Source: Geodermatophilaceae bacterium (GTDB lineage: Bacteria; Actinomycetota; Actinomycetes; Mycobacteriales; Geodermatophilaceae). From it: DNA of 6,248 nucleotides. Where the stretch lies: the NCBI GenBank assembly GCA_013811805.1, contig JACCUM010000163.1, positions 1-6,248 of the forward strand. The letters run 5' to 3'. Of this stretch, positions 1 to 5,102 are shown one piece after another. The position numbers and the translations under genes were made by a program. A model generated the notes under the pieces. It made no database searches. It worked only from the letters and a program-made list of their open reading frames with translations, and was not told the origin of the DNA. The first letter of the stretch is position 1. Every line of letters starts with the position of its first letter.

Positions 1-435
1 GACGAACGCAGGCGACTCGAATCCTTCTTCCAAGAGCGAACCGACCTACGGCGAGGTCAGTTCTGGGAGGAGGACCCGATCAGGGTCCACGCATCGCTTT
101 GGACGAGCGGCATAGTGTCCGCTCTCAGCGGGCCAGCGCTCGCTGTCCTGCTGGTGCTGCTCGACTATGAGCGGTCTCCCGGTGAACGCGTCGATGTTCC
201 TAAGAGCCGCGCCTATGAATACCCCCTAAGCCACTCTGCGTGGGTCATCGGAACTCGGGAGTTGCAGCGATCGGGACTCGTGGAGAAGTTGTTGGGGAAC
301 CTGGTGTTCGCGGCCGACAACAAGAATCCACGGGTGTCGGCCGACCGCTATCGAGTCAGCTGGACCATACGACGCCAAGCACGTCCAGAAGAGTCCATGG
401 CTGCGCCGATATCAGGACGCGAGCCATCGCGTTGA
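1..435 (+). CDS. Winged-helix-like hypothetical protein, 5' end missing
   Basis: The frame is open from base 1 to a TGA at 433-435, giving 144 residues without the true start. The first methionine-type start inside (GTG at 115) falls in the middle of a conserved-looking segment, so the gene very likely begins left of the window. Visible residues show a hydrophobic helix (LAVLLVLLDYE, about 48-58), then a segment ending in a GTRELQRSGLVEKL-like helix, then a strand-rich tail with an R-x-S-x-x-R-Y pattern. This layout resembles a winged helix, in which a recognition helix is followed by a 'leader L' and a wing, as in DNA-binding proteins of plasmids, phages and genomic islands. That match is from pattern memory only. 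The tail after about residue 125 looks disordered. GC is about 60% over the first 60 bases, lower than in the MOSC gene. The gene is convergent with the Mrr-type nuclease; no functional link is shown. Confidence 0.6.
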   Translation, partial: DERRRLESFFQERTDLRRGQFWEEDPIRVHASLWTSGIVSALSGPALAVLLVLLDYERSPGERVDVPKSRAYEYPLSHSAWVIGTRELQRSGLVEKLLGNLVFAADNKNPRVSADRYRVSWTIRRQARPEESMAAPISGREPSR

Positions 436-548
436 TCGCGCCCATTGGGGTACGGCATTTCAACGCAACAGCGCCAAGCCAGGTCGGATCGCCCAGTGCA
501 ACATCGTGCCGATCGGATCCCATTCACGCTCGCCATCAGGTCCGTGGT

Positions 549-564
549 CCGGCTACCCAGCCGG
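549..564. terminator. Hairpin between convergent genes, possible terminator
   Basis: CCGGCT, a 4-base loop ACCC, then AGCCGG form a perfect 6-bp stem in the 157-base gap between the winged-helix gene and the Mrr-type gene. It could end transcription from either side. There is no T-run on either strand, so intrinsic termination is uncertain. Just to the right is a short direct repeat, GTTAGACG at 581-588 and again at 592-599. The second copy covers the stop codon of the nuclease gene. Confidence 0.3.
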
Positions 565-592
565 CCCACCCGAGGGCGGGGTTAGACGCGGG

Positions 593-1948
593 TTAGACGG
601 TCTGCCACCGGCCTTTGCTGCCCGTCGTCACGCCGAGCACCGTCAGCCAACCAAGCCTGAACTGGATCTGAGCACCCGATTCCCATTCAACGTCCAGGTG
701 CTCGCGAAAGGGCGCGAGCAGCTCGTCGACAGACCGAGGCGCCTCACGAAGCCACTCCACCATTTCATTGATTCCGACAATGCGATCACGTGCTATTTGA
801 AACAGGCGGGCGTCCGTTGGATCCTCCAGGTATTCCGAGCCGAGTGCGGTCACGACCAGCTGCTCGCCTTCGGTGTCGACGAGACCGAAACTTCGAAGCA
901 CCTGCCAGTACCCCCGAGCTGTTTTCCGACTTTCCACCCGGTCGAAGGTCTGAATCAGCCACTCGATCGCATCCTTCATGGACGGTCCCTCGGCAGCCAC
1001 ATGCTTCAGCATCGAGTCGAGGGCGTTCTTCCAGGCAGTTCCACCGCCCGGAAGCGGCCACAGCGAAAGCACCCTTCCTTGAGTCGCAGACGTCCTTCGA
1101 CGGCCCATTGACGACCCGACACTGACGCCAGAACTCCCCCCAGGCGGTGCTTCGTCGTCAGAACCCTCGGTGAAGAACCCCTCATCTAGCTCCAGGATGG
1201 CGACGCTGCTCGAGGTGACACCGACCTCATTGGCAACGAGCAGGTCGATGAGCTGATCGCCATCCACGAGCGAGATCGGACTGCGGTCGGCTTCGGCGGC
1301 CTCCCGTTGAGCGTCCTTCGAGAAGTACGAGAGGGTGATGACGAGACCACGATCGTGCGGTCCAAGGCCGCCACGAAGCTCCCGAACGGCAGGAGCGCCG
1401 ATCGCGCCCGTCGTGTATCGCTTCACCTGGATCGCGGTCCGAACGTTCGTAATGCCGCCGACGGCCAGGCGAGCGCGGAGGTCGATTCCCTTGTCACCCA
1501 CGTATCTGGTGACCACAACGTCCTCGAACCCGATGGCCAGGAGCACCTCACCGATGAGCTGTTCGAACGCCCTCGGATGAGTCTCCCCGAGGAGCTCACG
1601 AAGCCGAGCGCGCACCTCCTGGTTCTTCTGCTCGACTGCGCCTCGGAGCGGGTCGGACGGGCGTGCGAGCGAGAAGAAACCCCGTCCGTGGGAACGGAAG
1701 CGCTGCGACTGACCAATCCGGAATCGCTTCTTGATGTCCTGCGTCACCGCCGAGTTCAGTGAGGCCTCAGGCGTGGGCCCGCCGGGAACAATCAGACCCT
1801 CGACCAAGCCGATCTCGGTCAGCCTCCGATAGTGCATCGGAGCGCCCTTCGAGTGGCGACGGAGGACGTCCTCCGCCTTGTCGGCTAGGGACAAGACTGG
1901 CACACACCCAGCATGGCCGACGGCGACACCGCCGCTGGTGAGCACCAC
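593..1948 (-). CDS. Mrr-family restriction endonuclease with HARE-HTH domain
   Basis: Predicted DNA endonuclease of 451 residues. Residues about 20-95 look like a HARE-type helix-turn-helix (LADKAEDVLRR, then MHYRRLTE, ending in GRGFFSL), a domain found at the N-terminus of restriction enzymes and thought to read modified DNA. Residues about 122-235 are the Mrr catalytic domain of the PD-(D/E)xK fold: FEQLIGEVL with E129, GDKGIDLRA with D156, and QVKRY with Q174 and K176. The acidic, Gly/Ser-rich stretch about 255-300 is probably a linker. Residues about 305-445 form a winged-helix-like tail with the RLGWL motif seen in other restriction enzymes. The chosen start is GTG at 1948, with GGAG about 10 bases upstream. 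Homology begins only near residue 19, so GTG at 1945, GTG at 1903 or TTG at 1894 are real alternatives. No modification methylase is adjacent, so a solitary type IV-like role against foreign methylated DNA is inferred. Confidence 0.85.
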   Translation of the reverse strand: MVLTSGGVAVGHAGCVPVLSLADKAEDVLRRHSKGAPMHYRRLTEIGLVEGLIVPGGPTPEASLNSAVTQDIKKRFRIGQSQRFRSHGRGFFSLARPSDPLRGAVEQKNQEVRARLRELLGETHPRAFEQLIGEVLLAIGFEDVVVTRYVGDKGIDLRARLAVGGITNVRTAIQVKRYTTGAIGAPAVRELRGGLGPHDRGLVITLSYFSKDAQREAAEADRSPISLVDGDQLIDLLVANEVGVTSSSVAILELDEGFFTEGSDDEAPPGGSSGVSVGSSMGRRRTSATQGRVLSLWPLPGGGTAWKNALDSMLKHVAAEGPSMKDAIEWLIQTFDRVESRKTARGYWQVLRSFGLVDTEGEQLVVTALGSEYLEDPTDARLFQIARDRIVGINEMVEWLREAPRSVDELLAPFREHLDVEWESGAQIQFRLGWLTVLGVTTGSKGRWQTV

Positions 1949-2112
1949 TGCGCCCGCGCTCCGGTCTGGCCCGCACGCTCATGCCGATATGCACGCCGCC
2001 GCGGCGGCCTCGGCCGACATTCGGTCGCGGCATTCGGTGGGTGGCCGAACGCCCAGGCGAACGAGCGGCGTTCGCGAGAGCAAGCACGCCTCGGGGCGCA
2101 CGGGCTCGACGC

Positions 2113-2128
2113 CGCCGGATAGCCGGCG
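2113..2128. repeat. Perfect hairpin CGCCGG-ATAG-CCGGCG
   Basis: Two 6-base arms, all G/C, surround a 4-base loop in the divergent spacer about 180 bases before the MOSC start. It could be an operator or an RNA hairpin. It could also be a chance GC-rich palindrome, which is common in DNA of this composition. Confidence 0.35.
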
Positions 2129-2300
2129 ATAGAGGCACGGGGCGGGTGCGGTGCTGGCGCGGTAATCGGAGCCCAAGTCTCGAGGCTGCGAGCCCTGATG
2201 GGCAGGCGCGGTCCGATCGAGGCGCCGGCCTCAACGCCTGCGGAACGTTGCTCTCCGGGTGCGGACAGCGCCCGTGCCGTGGTGTTCACTGCGGGCGAGA

Positions 2301-2309
2301 GAGGAGGGG
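2301..2309 (+). promoter_or_regulatory. Shine-Dalgarno site fixing the MOSC gene start
   Basis: GAGGAGGGG lies just before the ATG at 2311. It decides the start, because the same frame stays open another 110 codons upstream to an ATG at 1981 without a comparable site or a plausible protein. The GTG at 2314, next to the ATG, is an equally well spaced alternative. Confidence 0.75.
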
Positions 2310-2310
2310 C

Positions 2311-3102
2311 ATGGTGGGACCGAACGATTCGGTGGTTGCGCAGCTGTGGCGATACCCGGTCAAGTCGATGCAGGGCGAGCGGCTCCCCGCCGTGAAGGTT
2401 GAGGCCGACGGCCTGGACGGCGATCGGCGCTGGGGCGTTCGCGACGAGCGCACCGGACGTGTGCTGACCGGCCGGCGCGAGGCGGGGCTGCTCGAGGCCA
2501 CGGCCAGCTTGGGAGAGGGCGCCGAGCCCGTGATCAGACTTCCGGACGGGACCGGTCTCGTCGGGGCAGGCGACGCGACTGACAGCGCCCTGAGCGACTG
2601 GCTGGGACGTCCCGTGCGCCTCGTCGAAGCTGCGGCGCACGGCGATCGCGCGGAGTACTTCGCCGATCCGACCGACGACGCGAGCGAGGCGATCGAGTGG
2701 ACGATGCCACCCGAGCGGTTCGTCGACGCCATGCCTCTGCTGCTGATGACCACTGCCAGCCTGCGCGCCGGTGCCGCGCTCCACCCAGCCGGCGCGTGGG
2801 ACGTGCGCCGGTTCCGACCGAACCTGCTGCTCGACGCGTCGGGTGACGGCTGGCTGGAGGATGAATGGTGCGGACGGGTCGTGCGCATCGGCGAGGTCGA
2901 GCTGGTTCCGCACCAGCCGTGCGTTCGCTGCACGATGGTCACGCGACCCCAGCCCGGCCTCACCCGTGACCTCGACGTCTACCGCACCTTGGCCCGCCAC
3001 CACGGCGGCAACCTCGGCGTGTGGACAGCGGTACTCAACGGCGGCACGATCGCCGAGAACGACATCGCACACCTTGTCGCCGACAGCCGGCCTGACCACT
3101 GA
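2311..3102 (+). CDS. MOSC domain-containing protein
   Basis: Complete 263-residue protein of the MOSC (molybdenum cofactor sulfurase C-terminal) family. An N-terminal MOSC_N-type beta barrel starts at residue 8 (VAQLWRYPVKSM), followed by GLDGDRRWGV at about 34-43. The MOSC domain proper covers about 125-258, with RFRPNLLLD at 167-175 and a PCVRC motif at C204 and C207. In related proteins (mARC and YcbX types) a cysteine of this motif binds the molybdenum of the cofactor. Many family members take part in sulfur transfer to, or reduction reactions with, the molybdenum cofactor, but the substrate cannot be read here. The protein appears cytoplasmic, with no signal peptide. It stands alone: no partner ferredoxin, reductase or cofactor-biosynthesis gene is next to it. 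Codon use is strongly GC-biased, as expected of a long-resident gene. The family assignment is sure; the specific reaction is unknown. Confidence 0.93.
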   Translation: MVGPNDSVVAQLWRYPVKSMQGERLPAVKVEADGLDGDRRWGVRDERTGRVLTGRREAGLLEATASLGEGAEPVIRLPDGTGLVGAGDATDSALSDWLGRPVRLVEAAAHGDRAEYFADPTDDASEAIEWTMPPERFVDAMPLLLMTTASLRAGAALHPAGAWDVRRFRPNLLLDASGDGWLEDEWCGRVVRIGEVELVPHQPCVRCTMVTRPQPGLTRDLDVYRTLARHHGGNLGVWTAVLNGGTIAENDIAHLVADSRPDH

Positions 3103-3410
3103 CCGAGCCGACCGCCGGCCAGCGGTAGTGACGCGCATCCACCCGGCGATCGAGGACGCGTGCCGCCGGGATATTCGGCGTCGTTTGCGGATACCTCTGA
3201 ATCCTCTACGCTCGCGGCCTCGCGGAGGCCGGGGCCGTCCTGGGAGCAAGGATCCGTTGATCTGGGCGCCAATCTTGCCGTCGACGCTTCAGGGTGCGAT
3301 CTCTGCCAGCTCCGGTCGGAAGTGGCTCTCAGCTCATCACCGGCTCACCGGGCGCGATTCTCGGAGCTCCGGGTGCGCCACGCCCTGACCCCGGCAGGCG
3401 AGTCGGGTGC
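3103..3410. other. Convergent intergenic spacer
   Basis: This 308-base gap lies between the MOSC stop and the methyltransferase stop, where the two genes face each other. A plus-strand frame from 3160 crosses part of it, but it gives a low-complexity Ser/Ala/Arg product and continues antisense through the methyltransferase, so it is not called. The gap holds a perfect hairpin at 3215-3231 and an 8-base palindrome (GGAGCTCC, 3363-3370). Nothing else was recognised. Confidence 0.6.
3215..3231. terminator. 7-bp hairpin, possible bidirectional terminator
   Basis: CGGCCTC, loop GCG, GAGGCCG: a perfect 7-bp GC-only stem with a 3-base loop, 113 bases after the MOSC stop codon and in the convergent gap. 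The position suits a terminator serving both genes. No T-run follows on either strand, as is common in actinobacterial terminators, so function is inferred. Confidence 0.4.
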
Positions 3411-3941
3411 TCAACGATTACGCCGTTCCCGGCGCCGCGAGGAACTTCGCTCATCGGCGCGGGCCGGCTCGTACACGTGCAGCATGGTTTCCGCGCCGTC
3501 CCAGCGGGGCAGCGCCGTGCGAAACGTTCGGGTCCAGTGTGCGTCGATCCCGCAGGTGCAGGCCATGTCGGCGACGCCGTAGGTGCACGCGATGCACGCA
3601 GCGGTCTCGCCGAGTCGGGCGTGAAAGCCGCTGTCACCCGTGCGCCCGCCCGGACCTTCACCGACGAAGACGACGTGGTGGCCACCGGCCGCGTGGTACC
3701 GGTCGACCGCGTCAGACGCCCACGTCTCGTTCCGCGTCGGCCAGACGAGGAGCAACGATCGTTCGGCCCATTTCTCGACGACGCGCTCGTCGCCGGGGTG
3801 TATATGGTGCCAGGGCTGCACACCGGCGAACCACGCGTTGGCGAGCGACGGTGGCGGCGCCACGTCATAAGCGACGACGTCGACGCCGCGGCGGGCGAGC
3901 AGCGCCGCCCAGTAGCCCGTGCCCGCGCCCAATTCGAGCAC
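3411..3941 (-). CDS. SAM-dependent methyltransferase-like protein, N-terminus unresolved
   Basis: Class I methyltransferase-type protein. Motif I (LELGAGTGYWAALLA, residues 2-16 from the GTG at 3941) binds S-adenosylmethionine, and VVAYD (22-26) is the acidic end of strand 2. RSLLLVWP (61-68), then VFVGEG and a TGDSGFH segment (91-107), match a poorly characterised family with a 'LLLxWP ... VGE' signature. Residues 116-130 contain a C-x2-C-x8-C-x-C cluster that might bind a metal. The GTG at 3941 is really the valine of strand 1. In the same frame the sequence up to 4034 still looks native (RRYGFALPTDAAL at 4010-3972), but no ATG, GTG or TTG occurs before the in-frame TGA at 4035-4037. The true gene may start at a CTG (4013 or 3992), or it may have lost its first codons to a frameshift. 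Substrate is unknown. It diverges from the exported protein gene at 4206. Confidence 0.7.
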   Translation of the reverse strand: MLELGAGTGYWAALLARRGVDVVAYDVAPPPSLANAWFAGVQPWHHIHPGDERVVEKWAERSLLLVWPTRNETWASDAVDRYHAAGGHHVVFVGEGPGGRTGDSGFHARLGETAACIACTYGVADMACTCGIDAHWTRTFRTALPRWDGAETMLHVYEPARADERSSSRRRERRNR

Positions 3942-4035
3942 GCCACGGGGCGAGCAGGCGACGATCGCGTCGAGCGCCGCGTCCGTCGGCAGAGCGAACC
4001 CGTAGCGCCGCAGCGTCTGTGGCTCGCCCGGACAT

Positions 4036-4052
4036 CATCGCCTGGCGCGATG
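4036..4052. repeat. Hairpin at the methyltransferase 5' end
   Basis: CATCGC, loop CTGGC, GCGATG: a perfect 6-bp stem over the place where the methyltransferase frame is closed by a stop. It could affect translation of that gene, or it may be incidental. Confidence 0.3.
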
Positions 4053-4090
4053 GGCGACAACGCTCACAGTGAGGCGGCGCTCGCTGGATA

Positions 4091-4096
4091 ACTTTA
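4091..4096 (-). promoter_or_regulatory. Possible -10 element for the methyltransferase
   Basis: On the minus strand this reads TAAAGT, matching the actinobacterial TANNNT pattern. It lies about 55-80 bases before the likely methyltransferase 5' end. No recognisable -35 element is found at 17 bases, so support is weak. Confidence 0.25.
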
Positions 4097-4111
4097 GTCT
4101 TGTGCGACGTA

Positions 4112-4142
4112 GCCTCGCCCAGGTCGTTCACCTCGGCGAGGC
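4112..4142. repeat. Inverted repeat with 8-bp arms in divergent promoter region
   Basis: GCCTCGCC (4112-4119) and GGCGAGGC (4135-4142) are perfect inverted arms around a 15-base loop. The site lies between the methyltransferase and the exported-protein gene, just upstream of the TATAGT element at 4160. The position would suit an operator shared by both genes. A role as an operator is inferred only. Confidence 0.4.
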
Positions 4143-4159
4143 GGCAGCACAGTCCGAGC

Positions 4160-4165
4160 TATAGT
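4160..4165 (+). promoter_or_regulatory. Probable -10 element for the YkuD-like gene
   Basis: TATAGT is a close match to the -10 consensus in otherwise GC-rich DNA. It would give a transcript start near 4172 and a leader of about 34 bases before the GTG at 4206. The -35 position (about 4137-4142) shows no consensus, and it overlaps the right arm of the inverted repeat at 4112-4142. Confidence 0.45.
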
Positions 4166-4205
4166 GCCGCAAGCTTGACGAACCTAGTAAGGGCCCGGAG
4201 GTCAT

Positions 4206-4859
4206 GTGAAATCAATATCGGCTAGCTTTCGGCGTGCGATGCGCCCGAGGTTGCTGGCCCTGGGCCTCTTCCCGCTGGTGGTGGCGCAATGTCCGGCTCC
4301 TGTGGGTGATGATGATGCGGCAGACCGGGCGCTGTGTCAGCAGACGGCCGCGAGATGCATTCTTGTGCATCAGGTAGATGGCCAGAATCGGTTGGAACTT
4401 TATGAGAACCGGACGATGATCGACTCGGTCGTCGTGAATACTGGCCCGTCCGGTCGTCGCACGCGAAACACTACAAGTAAGTACATCTACGACGAGACAT
4501 TTAGCACTGAGTCGTCTGAGACGGTAACTAACGCATCGCAAGGAGTTGATCCGAAGAGATGGGCTCCAGGGGTTCGTCAGGTCTACGACTACGCCCGTAC
4601 TGGGTTGATGGGTGATCCACACAAGTTTGACGGTGGCGAAGCCTTTCACTGGCGTGTGCAGTACAGCTCCGAGAAGGATGAGAATGGTAAGAGCATCCCG
4701 GTTCTGGTCGGGGGATTAGCCCAGGAGCAGAATGAGTATTTCGGCGGGTACGCCGGCGATGGCTGCGTTCACGTGCCGAAATGGTTCATCGACAACTACG
4801 ACGGCACCTACTTCCAGAGGAACGTCATTGTCCGGGTCCAGGATCAGCCAACGACTTGA
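4206..4859 (+). CDS. Exported protein with faint YkuD (L,D-transpeptidase-like) signature
   Basis: Complete 217-residue protein. The GTG start is preceded by GGAGG (4197-4201), 4 bases away; ATG at 4239 (Met12) is an alternative that still keeps the signal peptide. Residues 10-28 form a signal sequence (basic RRAMRPR, then LLALGLFPLVVA). Cys29 after VVAQ is a poor lipobox, so signal peptidase I cleavage is more likely. Residues 52-86 (CILVHQVDGQNRLELYENRT...) resemble the start of a YkuD domain, where a strand pair is followed by a 'V-x-T-G' strand. GYAGDGCVHVPKW with Cys187 resembles the catalytic S-H-G-C-x-N/R box, followed by the 'GT..NVIVRV' final strand. The Ser-His before Cys is replaced by Gly-Asp, and no His lies in the usual place upstream (nearest His148). 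A cell-wall cross-linking role is therefore doubtful, and it could be an inactive or diverged relative. GC of about 54% is clearly below its neighbours, which suggests transfer. Confidence 0.8.
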   Translation: MKSISASFRRAMRPRLLALGLFPLVVAQCPAPVGDDDAADRALCQQTAARCILVHQVDGQNRLELYENRTMIDSVVVNTGPSGRRTRNTTSKYIYDETFSTESSETVTNASQGVDPKRWAPGVRQVYDYARTGLMGDPHKFDGGEAFHWRVQYSSEKDENGKSIPVLVGGLAQEQNEYFGGYAGDGCVHVPKWFIDNYDGTYFQRNVIVRVQDQPTT

Positions 4860-4911
4860 AGTAAGAGTTGAAGCGCTGCCGGCCCGAAGACGTACAATCG
4901 AGCCGACCGGA

Positions 4912-4959
4912 GTGCTCGCTCGACTCACACAAGTGCCGGCCGGTCGACGAGCGAAGCAC
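4912..4959. terminator. Long imperfect hairpin after the YkuD-like gene
   Basis: GTGCTCGCTCG (4912-4922) pairs with CGAGCG-A-AGCAC (4948-4959): 11 pairs with one bulged A and a 25-base loop. It begins 53 bases after the stop codon, in the 243-base gap before the amidase gene. It may end the upstream transcript. No T-run follows, so a structured leader element of the next gene is also possible. Confidence 0.4.
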
Positions 4960-5091
4960 CTAGACTGGCCGCATTCACGAAGATGTCGTCGGCGGCCACT
5001 CGCATATTCCGGCCGAGGGTGACTGTGCATGAACGGTGTGGTTCGGCAAGACTGGCCTCGTTCGGATCCACACGGGGGTCCTTGCTCGATG

Positions 5092-5096
5092 GGAGG
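5092..5096 (+). promoter_or_regulatory. Shine-Dalgarno site of the amidase gene
   Basis: GGAGG sits 6 bases before the GTG at 5103 and immediately precedes a signal-peptide-coding stretch. It favours this start over in-frame GTG codons at 5019 and 5025, which lack a good site and would place 26-28 non-hydrophobic residues before the signal sequence. Confidence 0.7.
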
Positions 5097-5102
5097 ACTG
5101 TC

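Larger units (their letters stand above)
1949..2310. other. Divergent intergenic spacer with palindromes
   Basis: This 362-base stretch separates the minus-strand nuclease from the plus-strand MOSC gene, so it should hold both promoters. Frames are open through it on both strands, but their translations are Arg/Pro/Ala-rich and look like high-GC noise, so no gene is called. It contains a 14-base perfect palindrome (GCCGCCGCGGCGGC, 1995-2008) and a hairpin at 2113-2128. No convincing -35/-10 pair was found on either strand. Confidence 0.6.

Noticed and set aside
581..599. Direct repeat GTTAGACG as an attachment site
   Set aside because: Only two 8-base copies 11 bases apart, with no integrase or tRNA nearby; chance or local duplication is enough.
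506..1111. Plus-strand open frame of 201 codons over the nuclease C-terminus
   Set aside because: The opposite strand encodes the winged-helix tail continuous with the Mrr domain, and the plus-strand product is Pro/Arg-rich noise.
1981..2310. 110-codon N-terminal extension of the MOSC protein
   Set aside because: The extension is basic, low in pattern and unlike the family. The strong Shine-Dalgarno site and family start both fit ATG 2311.
1885..3249. Long minus-strand open frame (454 codons) opposite the MOSC gene
   Set aside because: Its translation is Arg/Pro/Ala-rich without domain pattern, and it lies antisense to a clear MOSC gene. Long antisense frames are expected in DNA of this GC content.
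593..4034. Restriction-modification pair formed by the Mrr nuclease and the methyltransferase-like gene
   Set aside because: The methyltransferase lacks DNA-methylase motifs such as DPPY or PCQ, is separated by the MOSC gene and two spacers, and belongs to a different type of family.
3294..4091. Plus-strand open frame of 265 codons over the methyltransferase
   Set aside because: It is antisense to a frame with a clear motif I and other methyltransferase features, and its own translation shows no recognisable domain.
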